Shown piece by piece: positions 32,099-41,309 of a DNA stretch of 64,000 bases. The position numbers were made by a program, and so were the translations under genes. The DNA lies in contig CAJULM010000012.1 of the NCBI GenBank assembly GCA_910587285.1, positions 1 through 64,000 on the forward strand. Direction: 5' to 3'. Below the pieces are notes generated by a model. It did no database searches. It was not told the origin of the DNA and saw nothing but the letters and a program-made list of their open reading frames with translations. The DNA comes from an uncultured Oscillospiraceae bacterium. Lineage in GTDB: Bacteria > Bacillota > Clostridia > Oscillospirales > Oscillospiraceae. Positions within the stretch are counted from its first letter, which is position 1; each line of letters opens with the position of its first letter.

Positions 32099-33088
32099 CT
32101 ATTCCCAGCGGACCGGTTTGGTGACGCTCATGCGCATGGGGGTGCAGGGGAGGGACAGGGGGCCGCTGCGCCCGCTGGCCTGGCGGAGTATCTCACGGGC
32201 CTGAATCTGGGGATGCCGGGCGGCCTCGTGGGCGGTGAGCACCGGGGCGCAGGGGATGTTGGCCGCGGAGAAGATGTCCTGAAGCTGCTGGCGGGTGCGG
32301 GAGGAGAAGAAGGGGGCGAAGATGGCCGTCATCTCCCCGTAGCGCTGGCACCGCTTCTCGTTGGTGTCGTAACGGGGATCGCTCACCAGCTCGGGCATAC
32401 CCATGGCGCCGCAGAAGCGGTCCCACCCCGCGTCGCTGGCCAGGCCGACGGAAAAGTATCCGTCCTGACAGCGGAACACATCGTAGGGCACCAGAGTGCC
32501 GGGGTCGGCGCTGCCGCTGCGGGTGGAGGCCACCCCCTGGAGCTCTTGAAAGAGGATGGGGCTCTCCAGCAGGGAGAAGAAGGTATCATAGAGGGAGTAG
32601 TCGATCCAGGCCCCTTCGCCGGTGCGGGCGCGCTGGTGGAGGGCGGCGGTGATGGCGAAGGAGAGGGACACCCCGGCGAAGCACTCCGCCGCGCCCCAGC
32701 CGGACAGGGTGGGCTCGCCGCCGGGAAAGCCGGTCATGTCCATCATGCCGCTGGCCGCTTCGGCCAGGGGGCCGCCGCTCTCCCCATCCTCCCGGATGAG
32801 GGCGCAGATCAGCTTGGGATAGGTGCGGCGCAGGGCGTTTTCGTCCAGGTGGGCGGGCAGAACGTCCCGCTCGGCCACCAGCACGTCCGCCGTGGGCAGC
32901 AGAGAGTCCAGCGGGGTGTCCGCCGGCAGAAGGCGCACCCCCCAGTGGAGGGCCTGCTGGGCGGGCGTGTCCGGGGCGGGGCAGGGGCGCATTACGGTGG
33001 CGCCGAAGTCGGCCAGCTGGGCTACGGCGTAAGCGCCGCACCGGCCCCGGCTCAGGTCCACGACAGTCAACTGATTCAGGATGCTCAT
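32099..33088 (-). CDS. Class III CoA-transferase, CaiB/BaiF family (second subunit or paralog)
   Basis: A 329-residue family III CoA-transferase, shorter than the usual 390-400. It has LTVVDLSRGRCGAYAVAQLADFGATV, a weakened N-terminal domain, GFPGGEPTLSGWGAAECFAG, and IDYSLYDTFFSLLESPI. The Asp expected in the catalytic GxGxxxxxxD region is not obvious. The start overlaps the stop of the other CaiB gene by 4 bases. Side-by-side CaiB pairs often form heteromers; the shorter one may be non-catalytic. Substrate unknown; the neighbours suggest a quaternary-amine acid. Confidence 0.85.
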   Translation of the reverse strand: MSILNQLTVVDLSRGRCGAYAVAQLADFGATVMRPCPAPDTPAQQALHWGVRLLPADTPLDSLLPTADVLVAERDVLPAHLDENALRRTYPKLICALIREDGESGGPLAEAASGMMDMTGFPGGEPTLSGWGAAECFAGVSLSFAITAALHQRARTGEGAWIDYSLYDTFFSLLESPILFQELQGVASTRSGSADPGTLVPYDVFRCQDGYFSVGLASDAGWDRFCGAMGMPELVSDPRYDTNEKRCQRYGEMTAIFAPFFSSRTRQQLQDIFSAANIPCAPVLTAHEAARHPQIQAREILRQASGRSGPLSLPCTPMRMSVTKPVRWE

Positions 33089-34269
33089 GGCCGCACCTCC
33101 ATCTCCGCCGCGCCGCTGTTCACCAGCGCCGCCAGTTGTTCCTCGCTGTACCCGGCCTGGGCCAGATAGAGGGCGGTGTGCTCCCCCCGGAGGGGAGCGC
33201 CCTGGGTCACTCGGGTGTCGATGGTGTCGATATGGAAATGGCTGTCCGGGAAGCGGACGGGGCCCAGGGCCTTGTCGTCCACTTGGGCCAGCAGGGCTTG
33301 AGAGCGGGGATCGTCCATGGACTGGGCCACGCTGCGCACCGCCGCGCAGGGCACGCCCGCCGCCCGAAGGGTCTGCTCCAGCTCCTCCCGCGGGCGGGAG
33401 GACAGGGCTTGGCCGAGAAGCTGGGACAGCTCCTCCTCATGGGCCATGCGCCCGGCGTTGTGAGCCAGGTCCGCTCGGGCGGCCGGCTCGTCCAGCGCCA
33501 GGGCGGCGCACAGCGCCCGCCACTGCTCGTCCCGGGTGACGTAAAGCAGGAGCCAGCCGTCCGCCGTGGGATAGCAGCCGCAGGGGGCGTATGCCGCGGA
33601 GCGGTTGCCCCGCCGGGCCGGGCCGCCCGCGCCCTGGGCCAGCTGTTCCCGCTGAAGGGAGAAAAGGGCGTCCAGGATGGAGATGTCGATGAGCTGCCCC
33701 CGCCCGGTCTTGGCCCGCTCCAGCAGGGCCAGGCTGATGGCCTGGGCCATATAGGTGCCGCTGAGGTGGTCGCCGAAGGCCACGCCCACCCGCACCGGGT
33801 CCCCGTCGGGGAAGCCGGTGGCGTCCATCACGCCGCCCATGGCCTGGAGATGGAGGTCCAGGCCGATATTGCGCCGCATGGGTCCCGTCTGCCCAAAGCC
33901 GTTGAGGGAGGCGTAGATCACGTCCGGCTTGATGGCGCGGACCTCCTCGTAGGTCAGACCCATGCGCTCCATGCTGCCGTACTTGAAATTTTCGCACACC
34001 ACGTCGGCGCCGGCGATAAGGGCCTTCACAGCCTGCTTGCCCTCGGGCTTGGACAGGTCCAGGCTGACGCTCTTTTTCCCCCGGTTCAAAAAGGCGTAGT
34101 AGCCGCTGCTTTCCCCTCGGAAGGGGGCCCAGTACCGGGCCAGGTCGCCGGAGCCCGCCCGCTCGATTTTGACCACCTCCGCCCCCATGTCGGCCAGCAG
34201 CATGGTGGCCAGACTCCCGGCGTGGGCCTGAGTAAAGTCGATGATGCGGATGCCGGAAAACGGTTTCAT
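33085..34269 (-). CDS. Class III CoA-transferase, CaiB/BaiF family
   Basis: A 394-residue full-length family III CoA-transferase: GIRIIDFTQAHAGSLATMLLADMGAEVVKIER, FLNRGKKSVSLDLSKPEGK, VVCENFKYGSMERMGL and a region IGLDLHLQAMGGVMDATGFP in which the conserved catalytic Asp of the family (here in IGLDLHLQAMGG) is present. It transfers CoA from an acyl-CoA to a carboxylic acid. CaiB of Escherichia coli, which activates carnitine and crotonobetaine, is the best-known member. Start at 34269 after AAGGGGAAGTGCA; the longer frame begins in noncoding sequence. Confidence 0.92.
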   Translation of the reverse strand: MKPFSGIRIIDFTQAHAGSLATMLLADMGAEVVKIERAGSGDLARYWAPFRGESSGYYAFLNRGKKSVSLDLSKPEGKQAVKALIAGADVVCENFKYGSMERMGLTYEEVRAIKPDVIYASLNGFGQTGPMRRNIGLDLHLQAMGGVMDATGFPDGDPVRVGVAFGDHLSGTYMAQAISLALLERAKTGRGQLIDISILDALFSLQREQLAQGAGGPARRGNRSAAYAPCGCYPTADGWLLLYVTRDEQWRALCAALALDEPAARADLAHNAGRMAHEEELSQLLGQALSSRPREELEQTLRAAGVPCAAVRSVAQSMDDPRSQALLAQVDDKALGPVRFPDSHFHIDTIDTRVTQGAPLRGEHTALYLAQAGYSEEQLAALVNSGAAEMEVRP

Positions 34270-34367
34270 TGCACTTCCCCTTTCTACATGGCCGGCAGCC
34301 CGGAGCGGCCGTGGGGACGCTCCGGGCTGGGTGCGCCGGCTGTTTTTAATGTTTAAAATGAAGCTGG

Positions 34368-35397
34368 TTATAACGCGGGAATATGAAAACGGTCCAAATT
34401 GCCCCACGCTTGGTCCAGGGTCTGGCGGCCCTCTTGAATTTCAAGAACCAGCTCCACGATCTTGTCATTGAAGGGAGTGGGGATACCGACCCGTTTACCG
34501 TCTTCCACAAAGCGTCCGTTGATCTGCCTGATTTCGCAGACACGGCCCTTTTCAAGGTCTTGAATCATGCTGGCCTTCTGCCCGCGGAAGGGGGTGTATA
34601 TCCTGGTCCAATAGTCGATGACTCGATCCAGCCCCGCATGGTCGGAGAAGCACACGTTTTCCACCGTGGGGCACAGGCCGAACAGCTCCACAGGCCGCAC
34701 GCCCAGGGCCTGAATAATGCGGGCGGCCTCCATCCCGGTGTTAGGCGATGCACTCCATCGCTTTCCGGTTGTCCAGGATGTCCCCCACCAAACAACCCAG
34801 CGCCGTGGCCAGACCGCTGAAGCAGGAATTGTCGGTCAGTTTGGTATAGCGGGCCCCTAAAAGGTTGTCCGTCAATTCACAGTGGCCCAGCGCGTGCTGG
34901 AACATATTCTGGATTTGACGGGCTTCCTCAGTAATCTTTCCGTCCGGACGGCCGAAGGAGATGCCCAGCGTATCCTCCCCCGAGGCCAGCTTGCTTACCC
35001 CTGGACCCACGAATGTTCCGGAGAACTCCATGCCTCCGCCGACCACACGGTCCATCCCCACGAACTCGGCGGCAATATCTTCCGGGATACCGTTTTGCAG
35101 AGTCATCACGATGGTTTTATCGTTGGTATAGGGCATTGCGCCCGCCAGGGCTTCTCTCATGGTGGTCTGTTTGGTCAGGGAGATCACCAAGTCGTAAATG
35201 CCGGTCAGTTGGTCCGGCATGACGGCCTTCACCGGGACCACCTTGTCAACGCAGCCCACAATGTGCGCACCTTTGGCATTCAGCGCGTCCACATGGTCTC
35301 GATAGCTGTCTACCAGTTCGACGTCATATCCTTTTTCGGTTAAGTACGCGCCGATGATGGTGCCCATGGCGCCAGCGCCCAATAATGTGATCCGCAT
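34368..35397 (-). pseudogene. Ketopantoate reductase-like dehydrogenase, split by a frameshift
   Basis: Two frames together make one ApbA/PanE-type NAD(P)-dependent dehydrogenase of about 340 residues. The N-terminal part (35397 to 34741) has the Rossmann loop LLGAGAMGTIIGAYL, then VISLTKQTTM and LQNGIPED, and ends RKAMECIA then TAA. The C-terminal part (to 34368) continues NTGMEAARIIQALGV one frame over. Dropping one base at the TAA (near 34741) restores the family sequence. Next to a BCCT transporter and a beta-keto acid cleavage enzyme, its role may be oxidising a beta-hydroxy acid rather than pantothenate synthesis. It could be a true lesion, a programmed shift, or a sequencing error. Confidence 0.8.
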
Positions 35398-35401
35398 GGT
35401 G

Positions 35402-37033
35402 TCACTCCCCGCTTTCTTCCATTGCCGGGGTACTTTCCCCACGATATTCCGCTTCCATCAGAGCTTGGTCTTCTTCAATCTCGGCCAGGATTTTGCCCTT
35501 GTCCTCACGCACCCACCGGAAGAAGGAGATTACGGCGAGGACGGAGAAAATCATAATGGGCAGGGCAACCAGGAGAGAGGACGTTTTGACGGGGGTCATG
35601 CCGCCGATGTTCATGACCACCAGCGCAATGGCTCCCATAGCCAGCGCCCAGGTCAGGCGCACATAGCGGGGTGGTTCCTGCCCCTGCTTGATCTCCTTGC
35701 AGGAGGTCTGCGCCATAGAGTAGGCGGCGGAGTCGATGGTGGTGGCGGAGAAGATGAACCCGCAGAAGCAGAACACAATCAAAATAATGAGAGACAAGGG
35801 CAGCTGCCGCAGAGAAGCCACGATTGCCGCGGCGTCTCCTTGCTCGTTGAGAATGCCGATGAAATCCAGGGAACCGCTCAGCTGCTGGTGCATGGCATTG
35901 CCGCCCATGATGCCGTGGAAAATGCCGGCGCCGATGGTGCCGGCGCCCAGGGTGGAGATGGCGATCTCCCGGAGGGTCCGGCCGCGGGAAACGCGGGCGA
36001 TGAAAGCGCCCATAAAGGGAGCGTAAGCATAATACCACGCCCAGTAAAAAACAGTCCAGTCTTGGGCGAAGCCGGTTTGCCCGATGGGGTCGGTGTATAC
36101 GGACATACGGAAGAAGTCGGTGATCATAATCCCGTGAGCGTTGACGTAGTTATTAATAATAAAGGAAGTGGGGCCGACGATCAAGATGAAAGCCAGCAGA
36201 GTCAGCACGCCGATTACATTGATATCACTGAGAATCTTGATACCCTTTTGCAGGCCCAGCGTGACGGAGGTGGTGAAGATGGCGGTCCAGATGCAGACCA
36301 CAACAATGTCTACGCCAAAGGTGTGGGGAATGCCCAGAAGCTGGCACACCGATTCGGACAGCATGGGAGTGCCGGAACCTAAAGAGGTGCCGTTGGCACC
36401 GATCAGGCCGAGGATCAAGGTGAAGTTAATGATTTTGCCCAGCAGACCCTTGGCGTTGCGCTCGCCAATCACACCGGAGCAGGCATCTGCAAAGTGATAA
36501 GTGTTCATGTTGCGGTTCCAATACATATAGCCGATGGGGAAGGCGAGAACAGAGTAAATGACCCAGCCCAAGGGACCCCAGTGGAAGATGGGATAGGCCA
36601 TGGCGTATTCTGTGGCCATCACGGAACCGGACGCCATATCAAAGGGAGGCGACTGCATATAGTAGGCCCATTCCTTGGTAGCCCAAGTCATCAGGGCGGT
36701 GCCGATGCCGGAACAGAAGAACATGGCGATCCAGGTCATCGTCTTAAATTCAGGGCGGGCCTTTGGGCCGCCGAGGCGGATCCGGCCCAGCTTGCTGAAC
36801 GCGATGTAGAGGATGACAAACAGGAAAATCAAGGTAATAGCCAAATAAGCCCAGCCGAAATTGTAAGCCGTAAAATTATAGAGATCATTCATGAGTGCTC
36901 CGGTCTGCTTATCAAAGATGACCATCAACAGGATCATCCCGAGAATGACAACAGCAGAAACTAAGAAAAACGGCTTATCGACTTGTGCGTTTTCTGTCTG
37001 TTCTGCTGATGAAACTTTATTGATTTTGCGCAT
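35402..37033 (-). CDS. BCCT-family betaine/carnitine/choline transporter
   Basis: A 543-residue secondary transporter with twelve predicted helices. Family hallmarks: MTWIAMFFCSGIGTALMTWA (glycine-rich segment), TVFYWAWYYAYAPFMGAFIARVSRGRTLRE (the W-rich signature loop) and a C-terminal charged tail (EDKGKILAEIEEDQALMEAE). BCCT proteins import quaternary ammonium compounds by sodium or proton symport or by exchange (CaiT). Which substrate is not decided by sequence alone. Transcribed with, and 43 bases downstream of, the BKACE gene. Confidence 0.95.
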   Translation of the reverse strand: MRKINKVSSAEQTENAQVDKPFFLVSAVVILGMILLMVIFDKQTGALMNDLYNFTAYNFGWAYLAITLIFLFVILYIAFSKLGRIRLGGPKARPEFKTMTWIAMFFCSGIGTALMTWATKEWAYYMQSPPFDMASGSVMATEYAMAYPIFHWGPLGWVIYSVLAFPIGYMYWNRNMNTYHFADACSGVIGERNAKGLLGKIINFTLILGLIGANGTSLGSGTPMLSESVCQLLGIPHTFGVDIVVVCIWTAIFTTSVTLGLQKGIKILSDINVIGVLTLLAFILIVGPTSFIINNYVNAHGIMITDFFRMSVYTDPIGQTGFAQDWTVFYWAWYYAYAPFMGAFIARVSRGRTLREIAISTLGAGTIGAGIFHGIMGGNAMHQQLSGSLDFIGILNEQGDAAAIVASLRQLPLSLIILIVFCFCGFIFSATTIDSAAYSMAQTSCKEIKQGQEPPRYVRLTWALAMGAIALVVMNIGGMTPVKTSSLLVALPIMIFSVLAVISFFRWVREDKGKILAEIEEDQALMEAEYRGESTPAMEESGE

Positions 37034-37076
37034 CTGATTTTCTCCTCTCTGCTCGTGCTTCGATTCTGCCTCCCGT

Positions 37077-37943
37077 TCAGAGCCCCAACCGTTCCCGGGC
37101 CTGGGCGGCGGTGAGTACCTTCGCGCCGAGGCGCTCCACCAGCTCCACCGCCTTGGTCACCAGCTCCTCGTTGGTGGCGAACACGCCCTTGGCCAGATAG
37201 ATGTTGTCCTCCAGCCCGACCCGGATGTTTCCGCCGTTGAGCACCGCCTGGGCGACCATGGGGTACTCCTCGCGGCCGATGCCGAAGGCGCCCCAGTGGG
37301 CTCCGGCGGGCAGCGCGTCGATCATGGCAAGCAGGTTCTTGGTGGTGGCCTCTGCGCCGTAGGGGATGCCCATGCACAGCTGGAACAGGGTGTTCTCCGG
37401 CAGCAGGCCTTCCCGGATCAGCTCCTTGGCCTGCCAGATGTGGCCCAGCTCAAAGGCCTCGATCTCCACCCGCACGCCGGCCTGGGTGATGCGCCGGGCG
37501 CTCTCCTGGAGCATGGCGTAGGTGGCCAGATAGGTGGTGGCCTTGTAGTTGAAGGAGCCGCAGTCCAGCGTGCAGATGTCCGGCTTGATTTTCTCCACGT
37601 GCTTCACCCGTTCGGCAGGGGAGACCATGTCGCTGCCCGGGCCGAAGATGGTGGGGTCTGCCGGGTCCTCTACGTAGTCCCCGCCCATGCCGGTGGTCAG
37701 GTTGATGATGACCTCCTGGTTCTGGGTGCGGATGAGACGGACCGCTTCCTCGTAGTACTCCAGCTTGCGGCTGGGGGTGCCGTCCGGCTCTCGAACGTGC
37801 AGGTGGACGATGGCGGCTCCGGCGCTGGCCGCGGCCAGCGCGGACTGGGCAATCTCCTGCGGGGTGGATGGGACGTGGGGATGCTTCAGGTGGCTGTCGC
37901 CGCTGACGGTGACAGCACAGGTCAGGATTACGCTGTGATTCAT
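37077..37943 (-). CDS. Beta-keto acid cleavage enzyme (BKACE, DUF849 family)
   Basis: A 288-residue TIM-barrel zinc enzyme condensing a beta-keto acid with acetyl-CoA to give acetoacetate and a new CoA ester. Zinc ligands are seen in AIVHLHVREPDG (two His); NLTTGMGG, LDCGSFNY and WGAFGIGREEYPMVAQAVLNGGNIRVGLEDN (Glu) follow the family. Known activities include 3-keto-5-aminohexanoate in lysine fermentation and 3-dehydrocarnitine in carnitine breakdown. With a BCCT transporter next to it and no other lysine-fermentation genes, a dehydrocarnitine-like substrate is the better guess. AGGAGG lies 8 bases before the ATG. First gene of a minus-strand operon running to about 31.8 kb. Confidence 0.92.
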   Translation of the reverse strand: MNHSVILTCAVTVSGDSHLKHPHVPSTPQEIAQSALAAASAGAAIVHLHVREPDGTPSRKLEYYEEAVRLIRTQNQEVIINLTTGMGGDYVEDPADPTIFGPGSDMVSPAERVKHVEKIKPDICTLDCGSFNYKATTYLATYAMLQESARRITQAGVRVEIEAFELGHIWQAKELIREGLLPENTLFQLCMGIPYGAEATTKNLLAMIDALPAGAHWGAFGIGREEYPMVAQAVLNGGNIRVGLEDNIYLAKGVFATNEELVTKAVELVERLGAKVLTAAQARERLGL

Positions 37944-38246
37944 ACTCGTTTACACCTCCTGAATGAAGCATATTGCATAAAAAATATTTGTGCAAGACCG
38001 CGCTTTTTTTGCTCATTGTTGAATGTGGCGCGATTGTATCAAATGATATGCTTTGTAGAGAAAAGAAACTATTTGGCAAAAGATGTTAGATTCCCGGCAT
38101 TTTATTCGGCATAAGAAACATTTTTAAGCAAAATATTTTTTGTGCGAACTGAGCGGGCGAACGAAGTTCGCCAGAAAAATATTTCGTAATAAAAAATTTT
38201 CGTGCCCCGCGCCATTTGGCGCGGGGCACGATTTGTCTGCTGTGGG
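37944..38246. other. AT-rich intergenic region upstream of the catabolic operon
   Basis: About 300 bases, far more AT-rich than the surroundings, expected to hold the promoter of the BKACE-BCCT operon. It also contains a GGCGAAC-gaa-GTTCGCC hairpin at about 38155-38171 and the HxlR terminator. No open frame of note. Confidence 0.6.
38201..38230 (-). terminator. Terminator of the HxlR gene
   Basis: CGTGCCCCGCGCC-attt-GGCGCGGGGCACG, followed on the minus strand by AAAATTTTTT. Confidence 0.85.
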
Positions 38247-38624
38247 CTATGGAGCGGGCCGGGACTCGTCCTGGGGCGGAACCCAGGGGAGCACGGTGAT
38301 GTGCTCCGCCGCGGCGTAGTTGTGGGCCCAGGTGTTCAGCGCGCACAGGCTCTCCCGAAGGTGGAGCCCATGCTCGGTGAGGGAGTACTCTACCCTGGGC
38401 GGGATTTCCGCATAGACCTTGCGCTTGATGATTTTGTGACCCTCCAACTCCCGAAGCTGCTGGGTCAGGCTCTTTTGGCAGACTTCGGGGATGCGGCGCA
38501 TCAGGTCCGTAAAGCGCAGCGGCCCCGATTGCAGGCACCATAGGATTCTCAGCTTCCATTTGCCGCCCAGAATGGCCACCGCCAACTGGAGAGAACTTGT
38601 ATATTGCTCGTTCAGTTTTCCCAT
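38247..38624 (-). CDS. HxlR-family transcriptional regulator
   Basis: A 125-residue winged-helix protein: LQLAVAILGGKWKLRILWCL, GPLRFTDLMRRIPEVCQKSLTQQLRELE, and wing YAEIPPRVEYSLTEHG, a clear HxlR fold. The conserved N-terminal Cys of redox or aldehyde sensors is not at its usual place, although CQKSLTQ carries one Cys in the recognition helix. AAGGAC precedes the ATG at 38624. It lies between the catabolic operon and a MarR gene, so it likely controls one or both of the flanking units. Confidence 0.88.
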   Translation of the reverse strand: MGKLNEQYTSSLQLAVAILGGKWKLRILWCLQSGPLRFTDLMRRIPEVCQKSLTQQLRELEGHKIIKRKVYAEIPPRVEYSLTEHGLHLRESLCALNTWAHNYAAAEHITVLPWVPPQDESRPAP

Positions 38625-38729
38625 GGTGAAGTCCTTTCCTTCCCGCCGGCGGCCCGCCGGAGCTGCGCCCCGATGGTCTGCCGGCCGTCCCATACCACCC
38701 CGTCCTATTATCTGCCGATTGCCCCCTGA

Positions 38730-39152
38730 TTAATTCAGTACCCGGTTGGAAATGACGGAAAGGGTGCAAAGCAGGGTTTCCCTCTCCGCGGGGGAGAAGG
38801 TTTCCAACACGTGGGCATTCATTTCGTCAATGATCTGTTCAATGGACGGCTGGATGTCCAGCGCCTTTTGCGTGAGGCTGACCCGAACGACCCGGCGGTT
38901 TTCCGGGTCAACCGTGCGCTCGATCAGGTCGTTTTTCTGCATCCGGTCCAGAAGGCCGGACACGGAGGACGCCTCCAGGTGCAGCAGCTCCCCGATCTGC
39001 TTGGGGGTGAGCTCCCTGTGGGTCCACAGGCAGTTGAGCACGCCGTACTGCCCGGGGGTGATTCCGTGGGACGCCAGCCGTCCGCTCAAATACTGAAAGA
39101 CGTTGTGCTGGGCGGTGCTCAAGAGAAAGTTGATACATTTATCCAGTTCCAT
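38730..39152 (-). CDS. MarR-family transcriptional regulator
   Basis: A 140-residue dimeric winged-helix repressor: GITPGQYGVLNCLWTHRELT, PKQIGELLHLEASSVSGLLDRMQKNDLIERTVDPENRRVVRVSLT (recognition helix and wing with the DxRxxxV/L pattern). Divergent from the acyl-CoA dehydrogenase-Etf operon across a 175-base gap holding its own promoter and TTGACAA half-sites; it most likely controls that operon in response to a CoA ester or acid. Confidence 0.92.
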   Translation of the reverse strand: MELDKCINFLLSTAQHNVFQYLSGRLASHGITPGQYGVLNCLWTHRELTPKQIGELLHLEASSVSGLLDRMQKNDLIERTVDPENRRVVRVSLTQKALDIQPSIEQIIDEMNAHVLETFSPAERETLLCTLSVISNRVLN

Positions 39153-39186
39153 GCCATCTGCTCCCGTTTCAAATTTTTACTTGACA

Positions 39187-39216
39187 AGTATACCACGGGT
39201 GTGTTAGCATTGTCAA
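39187..39216 (-). promoter_or_regulatory. Promoter of the MarR gene with inverted half-sites
   Basis: On the minus strand TTGACA (39211-39216) and TATACT (39187-39192), 18-base spacer. TTGACAA at 39181-39187 and TTGTCAA-like TGTCAA at 39211-39216 form opposed half-sites, possible MarR operators. Confidence 0.55.
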
Positions 39217-39326
39217 CATCCAGAAAGCTTCTTATCAAAAACTATTTTGCAATAAAATAATTTTGATGAGAAGCAATGAGACCGCCCTACTGGGACGGGA
39301 AACAAACAACAGGAGGATGACAACGT

Positions 39327-40472
39327 ATGGTAGGTTTTAAGCTTACCCGGGAACAGGCGCTGGCCCAAAAGATGTTCCGGGAGTTCACGCAGAGCGAGGT
39401 GAAGCCCCTGGTCTCCCAGATGGACGAGGCGGAGGCCTTTGATATGGACCTGCTGGACAAGCTCAAGCGCTATGGGCTGATGGGGATCCCCTACGGCAAG
39501 GAGTACGGCGGCGTGGGCGGCGACGTGCTGACCTACGCGCTGTGCATGGAGGAGTTGTCCAGGGTGGACGCCAGCGTGGGCATCACCATCTCGGTGCACA
39601 CCTCGCTGTGCTGCTCCTGCCTGGCCGAGTACGGCAGCGAGGAGCAGAAGCAGACCTTTTTGCGCCCCCTGGTGGACGGCAGCAAGGTAGGCTGCTTCGG
39701 CCTGACCGAGCCCAGCGCGGGCACCGACGCCGGCGGCGCGCTGACCACCGCCGACCGGGACGGGGACTTCTACGTCCTCAACGGGCAGAAGGTGTTCACC
39801 ACCAACTCGGGTTTTGCCGACACCTTCATCATCTTCGCCCTGACCAACAAGGCGCTGGGGGGCGTGAAGGGGCTGTCCGCCTTTGTGGTGGACCGGGACA
39901 CACCGGGCCTCACCGTCAGCAAGGAGATTCCCCGCATGGGCATCCGGGCCGCGTCCAACTGTGAGGTGGCGCTGATGGACGTGCGGGTTCCGGCGGACCA
40001 GCTGCTGGGCAAGGAGGGCCTGGGCTATAAGATCGCCATGGGTGCCCTGGCCGGCGGGCGCATCGGCATCGGCGCCCAGGCAGTGGGCATCGCCCAGGGG
40101 GCCATTGACGAGGCCGTGGCCTACGTGAAGGAGCGCAAGCAGTTCGGCAAGGCCATCGCCAAGTTCCAGAACACCCAGTTCCAGCTGGCGGAGATGCAGA
40201 CCAAGGTGGACGCAGCGCGGCTGATGGTGTGGCGGGCGGCGGCGGCCAAGGACGCCCACGAGAACTACGCCCCCCTGGCCGCTATGTGCAAGCTCTTTGC
40301 CTCCACGGTGTGCAATGAGGTGGCCCGGGAGGCGGTACAGCTCTTTGGCGGCTACGGCTACTCCCGGGAGTACCCGGTGGAGAAGAAGCTGCGGGACGCC
40401 AAGATCACGGAAATCTACGAGGGCACTTCCGAGGCCATGAAAATGATCATCGGCGGCGCCATGATGCGATAA
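39327..40472 (+). CDS. Acyl-CoA dehydrogenase
   Basis: A 381-residue FAD enzyme of the short-chain type. CFGLTEPSAGTDAGG (FAD/substrate motif, about residues 126-140), VFTTNSGFADTFIIFA, RIGIGAQAVGIAQGAIDEAV, and the catalytic Glu (about 365) in EIYEGTSEAMKM. Followed at once by EtfB and EtfA, as in butyryl-CoA dehydrogenase complexes and in the fix/cai genes for crotonobetainyl-CoA reduction. Either an enoyl-CoA reductase of butyrate formation or a reductase for a carnitine-derived CoA ester. AGGAGG precedes the ATG. Confidence 0.93.
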   Translation: MVGFKLTREQALAQKMFREFTQSEVKPLVSQMDEAEAFDMDLLDKLKRYGLMGIPYGKEYGGVGGDVLTYALCMEELSRVDASVGITISVHTSLCCSCLAEYGSEEQKQTFLRPLVDGSKVGCFGLTEPSAGTDAGGALTTADRDGDFYVLNGQKVFTTNSGFADTFIIFALTNKALGGVKGLSAFVVDRDTPGLTVSKEIPRMGIRAASNCEVALMDVRVPADQLLGKEGLGYKIAMGALAGGRIGIGAQAVGIAQGAIDEAVAYVKERKQFGKAIAKFQNTQFQLAEMQTKVDAARLMVWRAAAAKDAHENYAPLAAMCKLFASTVCNEVAREAVQLFGGYGYSREYPVEKKLRDAKITEIYEGTSEAMKMIIGGAMMR

Positions 40473-40485
40473 GGAGGATGCCATT

Positions 40486-41286
40486 ATGAAGTGTATTGTT
40501 TGTGTGAAGCAGGTGCCGGACACCTCTGGGGCCGTGGCGGTGAAGGCAGACGGCACCATGGACCGGGCGGCCATGGCCACCATCACCAATCCCGATGATC
40601 TGGCGGCGGTGGAGGCCGCCCTCCGGCTGAAGGACGCCGGCGGCTGCGAGGTGGTGGTGGTGTCCATGGGTCCCCCGCCCGCAGAGGGGATGCTCCGGGA
40701 GCTGCTGGCCCGGGGCGTGGACCAGGCGGTGCTGGTCAGCGCCCGGGAGTTCGGCGGCAGCGACACTTACGCCACCTCCCAGATTCTGGCCGCGGCCATT
40801 GAGAAGATTGGCCTGGGGGCGGAGGACATCGTATTCTGCGGCCGGCAGGCCATCGACGGGGACACCGCCCAGGTGGGCCCTCAGATCGCGGAAAAGCTGG
40901 GGCTGCCCTAGGTGTCCTACGCCGCCCAGGTGGACGTGGAGGGAAATGCCGTCACCGTGAAGCGGCTGCTGGAGGACGGCTACATGACGCTCCGGGTGCA
41001 CACCCCCTGCCTCATCACCTGCGTGAAGGAGCTCAACGAGCCCCGGCATATGCACGTGGGCGGGATTATGGACTGCTTCCAGAAGCCTTTGGAGGTGTAC
41101 GACTACGAGACGCTGAAGGACAACCCCCTCATTGATGGGGACGTGATTGGCTTGAGCGGGTCGCCCACCAATGTGTACAAGTCCTTCTCCCCCCCGGTGC
41201 GGGGCGCGGGCATGATGATGGACGGGGCGGGGAAGGCCGCCTGTGAGGGACTGATTGCCATTCTCTGTGAGAAGCATCTCATCTAA
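40486..41286 (+). pseudogene. etfB: Electron transfer flavoprotein beta subunit with an in-frame amber codon
   Basis: The frame runs from 40486 to 41286 (267 codons, a normal EtfB length) with one TAG at 40909-40911, codon 142. Before it: MKCIVCVKQVPDTSGAVAVK, VVVVSMGPPPAEGMLRELLA, FCGRQAIDGDTAQVGPQIAEKLGLP. After it: VSYAAQVDVEGNAVTVKRLLEDGYM and the C-terminal signature CVKELNEPRHMHVGGI. EtfB proteins have Gln there (GIPQVTY), so CAG to TAG is a one-base change. Downstream frame intact. The second half has a GTG right after the TAG. Flavin- and AMP-binding residues lie on both sides, so an unsuppressed stop should inactivate it. Confidence 0.85.
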
Positions 41287-41309
41287 CTTGGGAAGGAGCG
41301 AGAAAAACC

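Noticed and set aside
40909..40911. TAG in etfB as a pyrrolysine codon.
   Set aside because: Homologs have Gln there, one base from TAG; no pyl genes are in the window and TAG ends other genes here (for example the acetyltransferase and the chemoreceptor).
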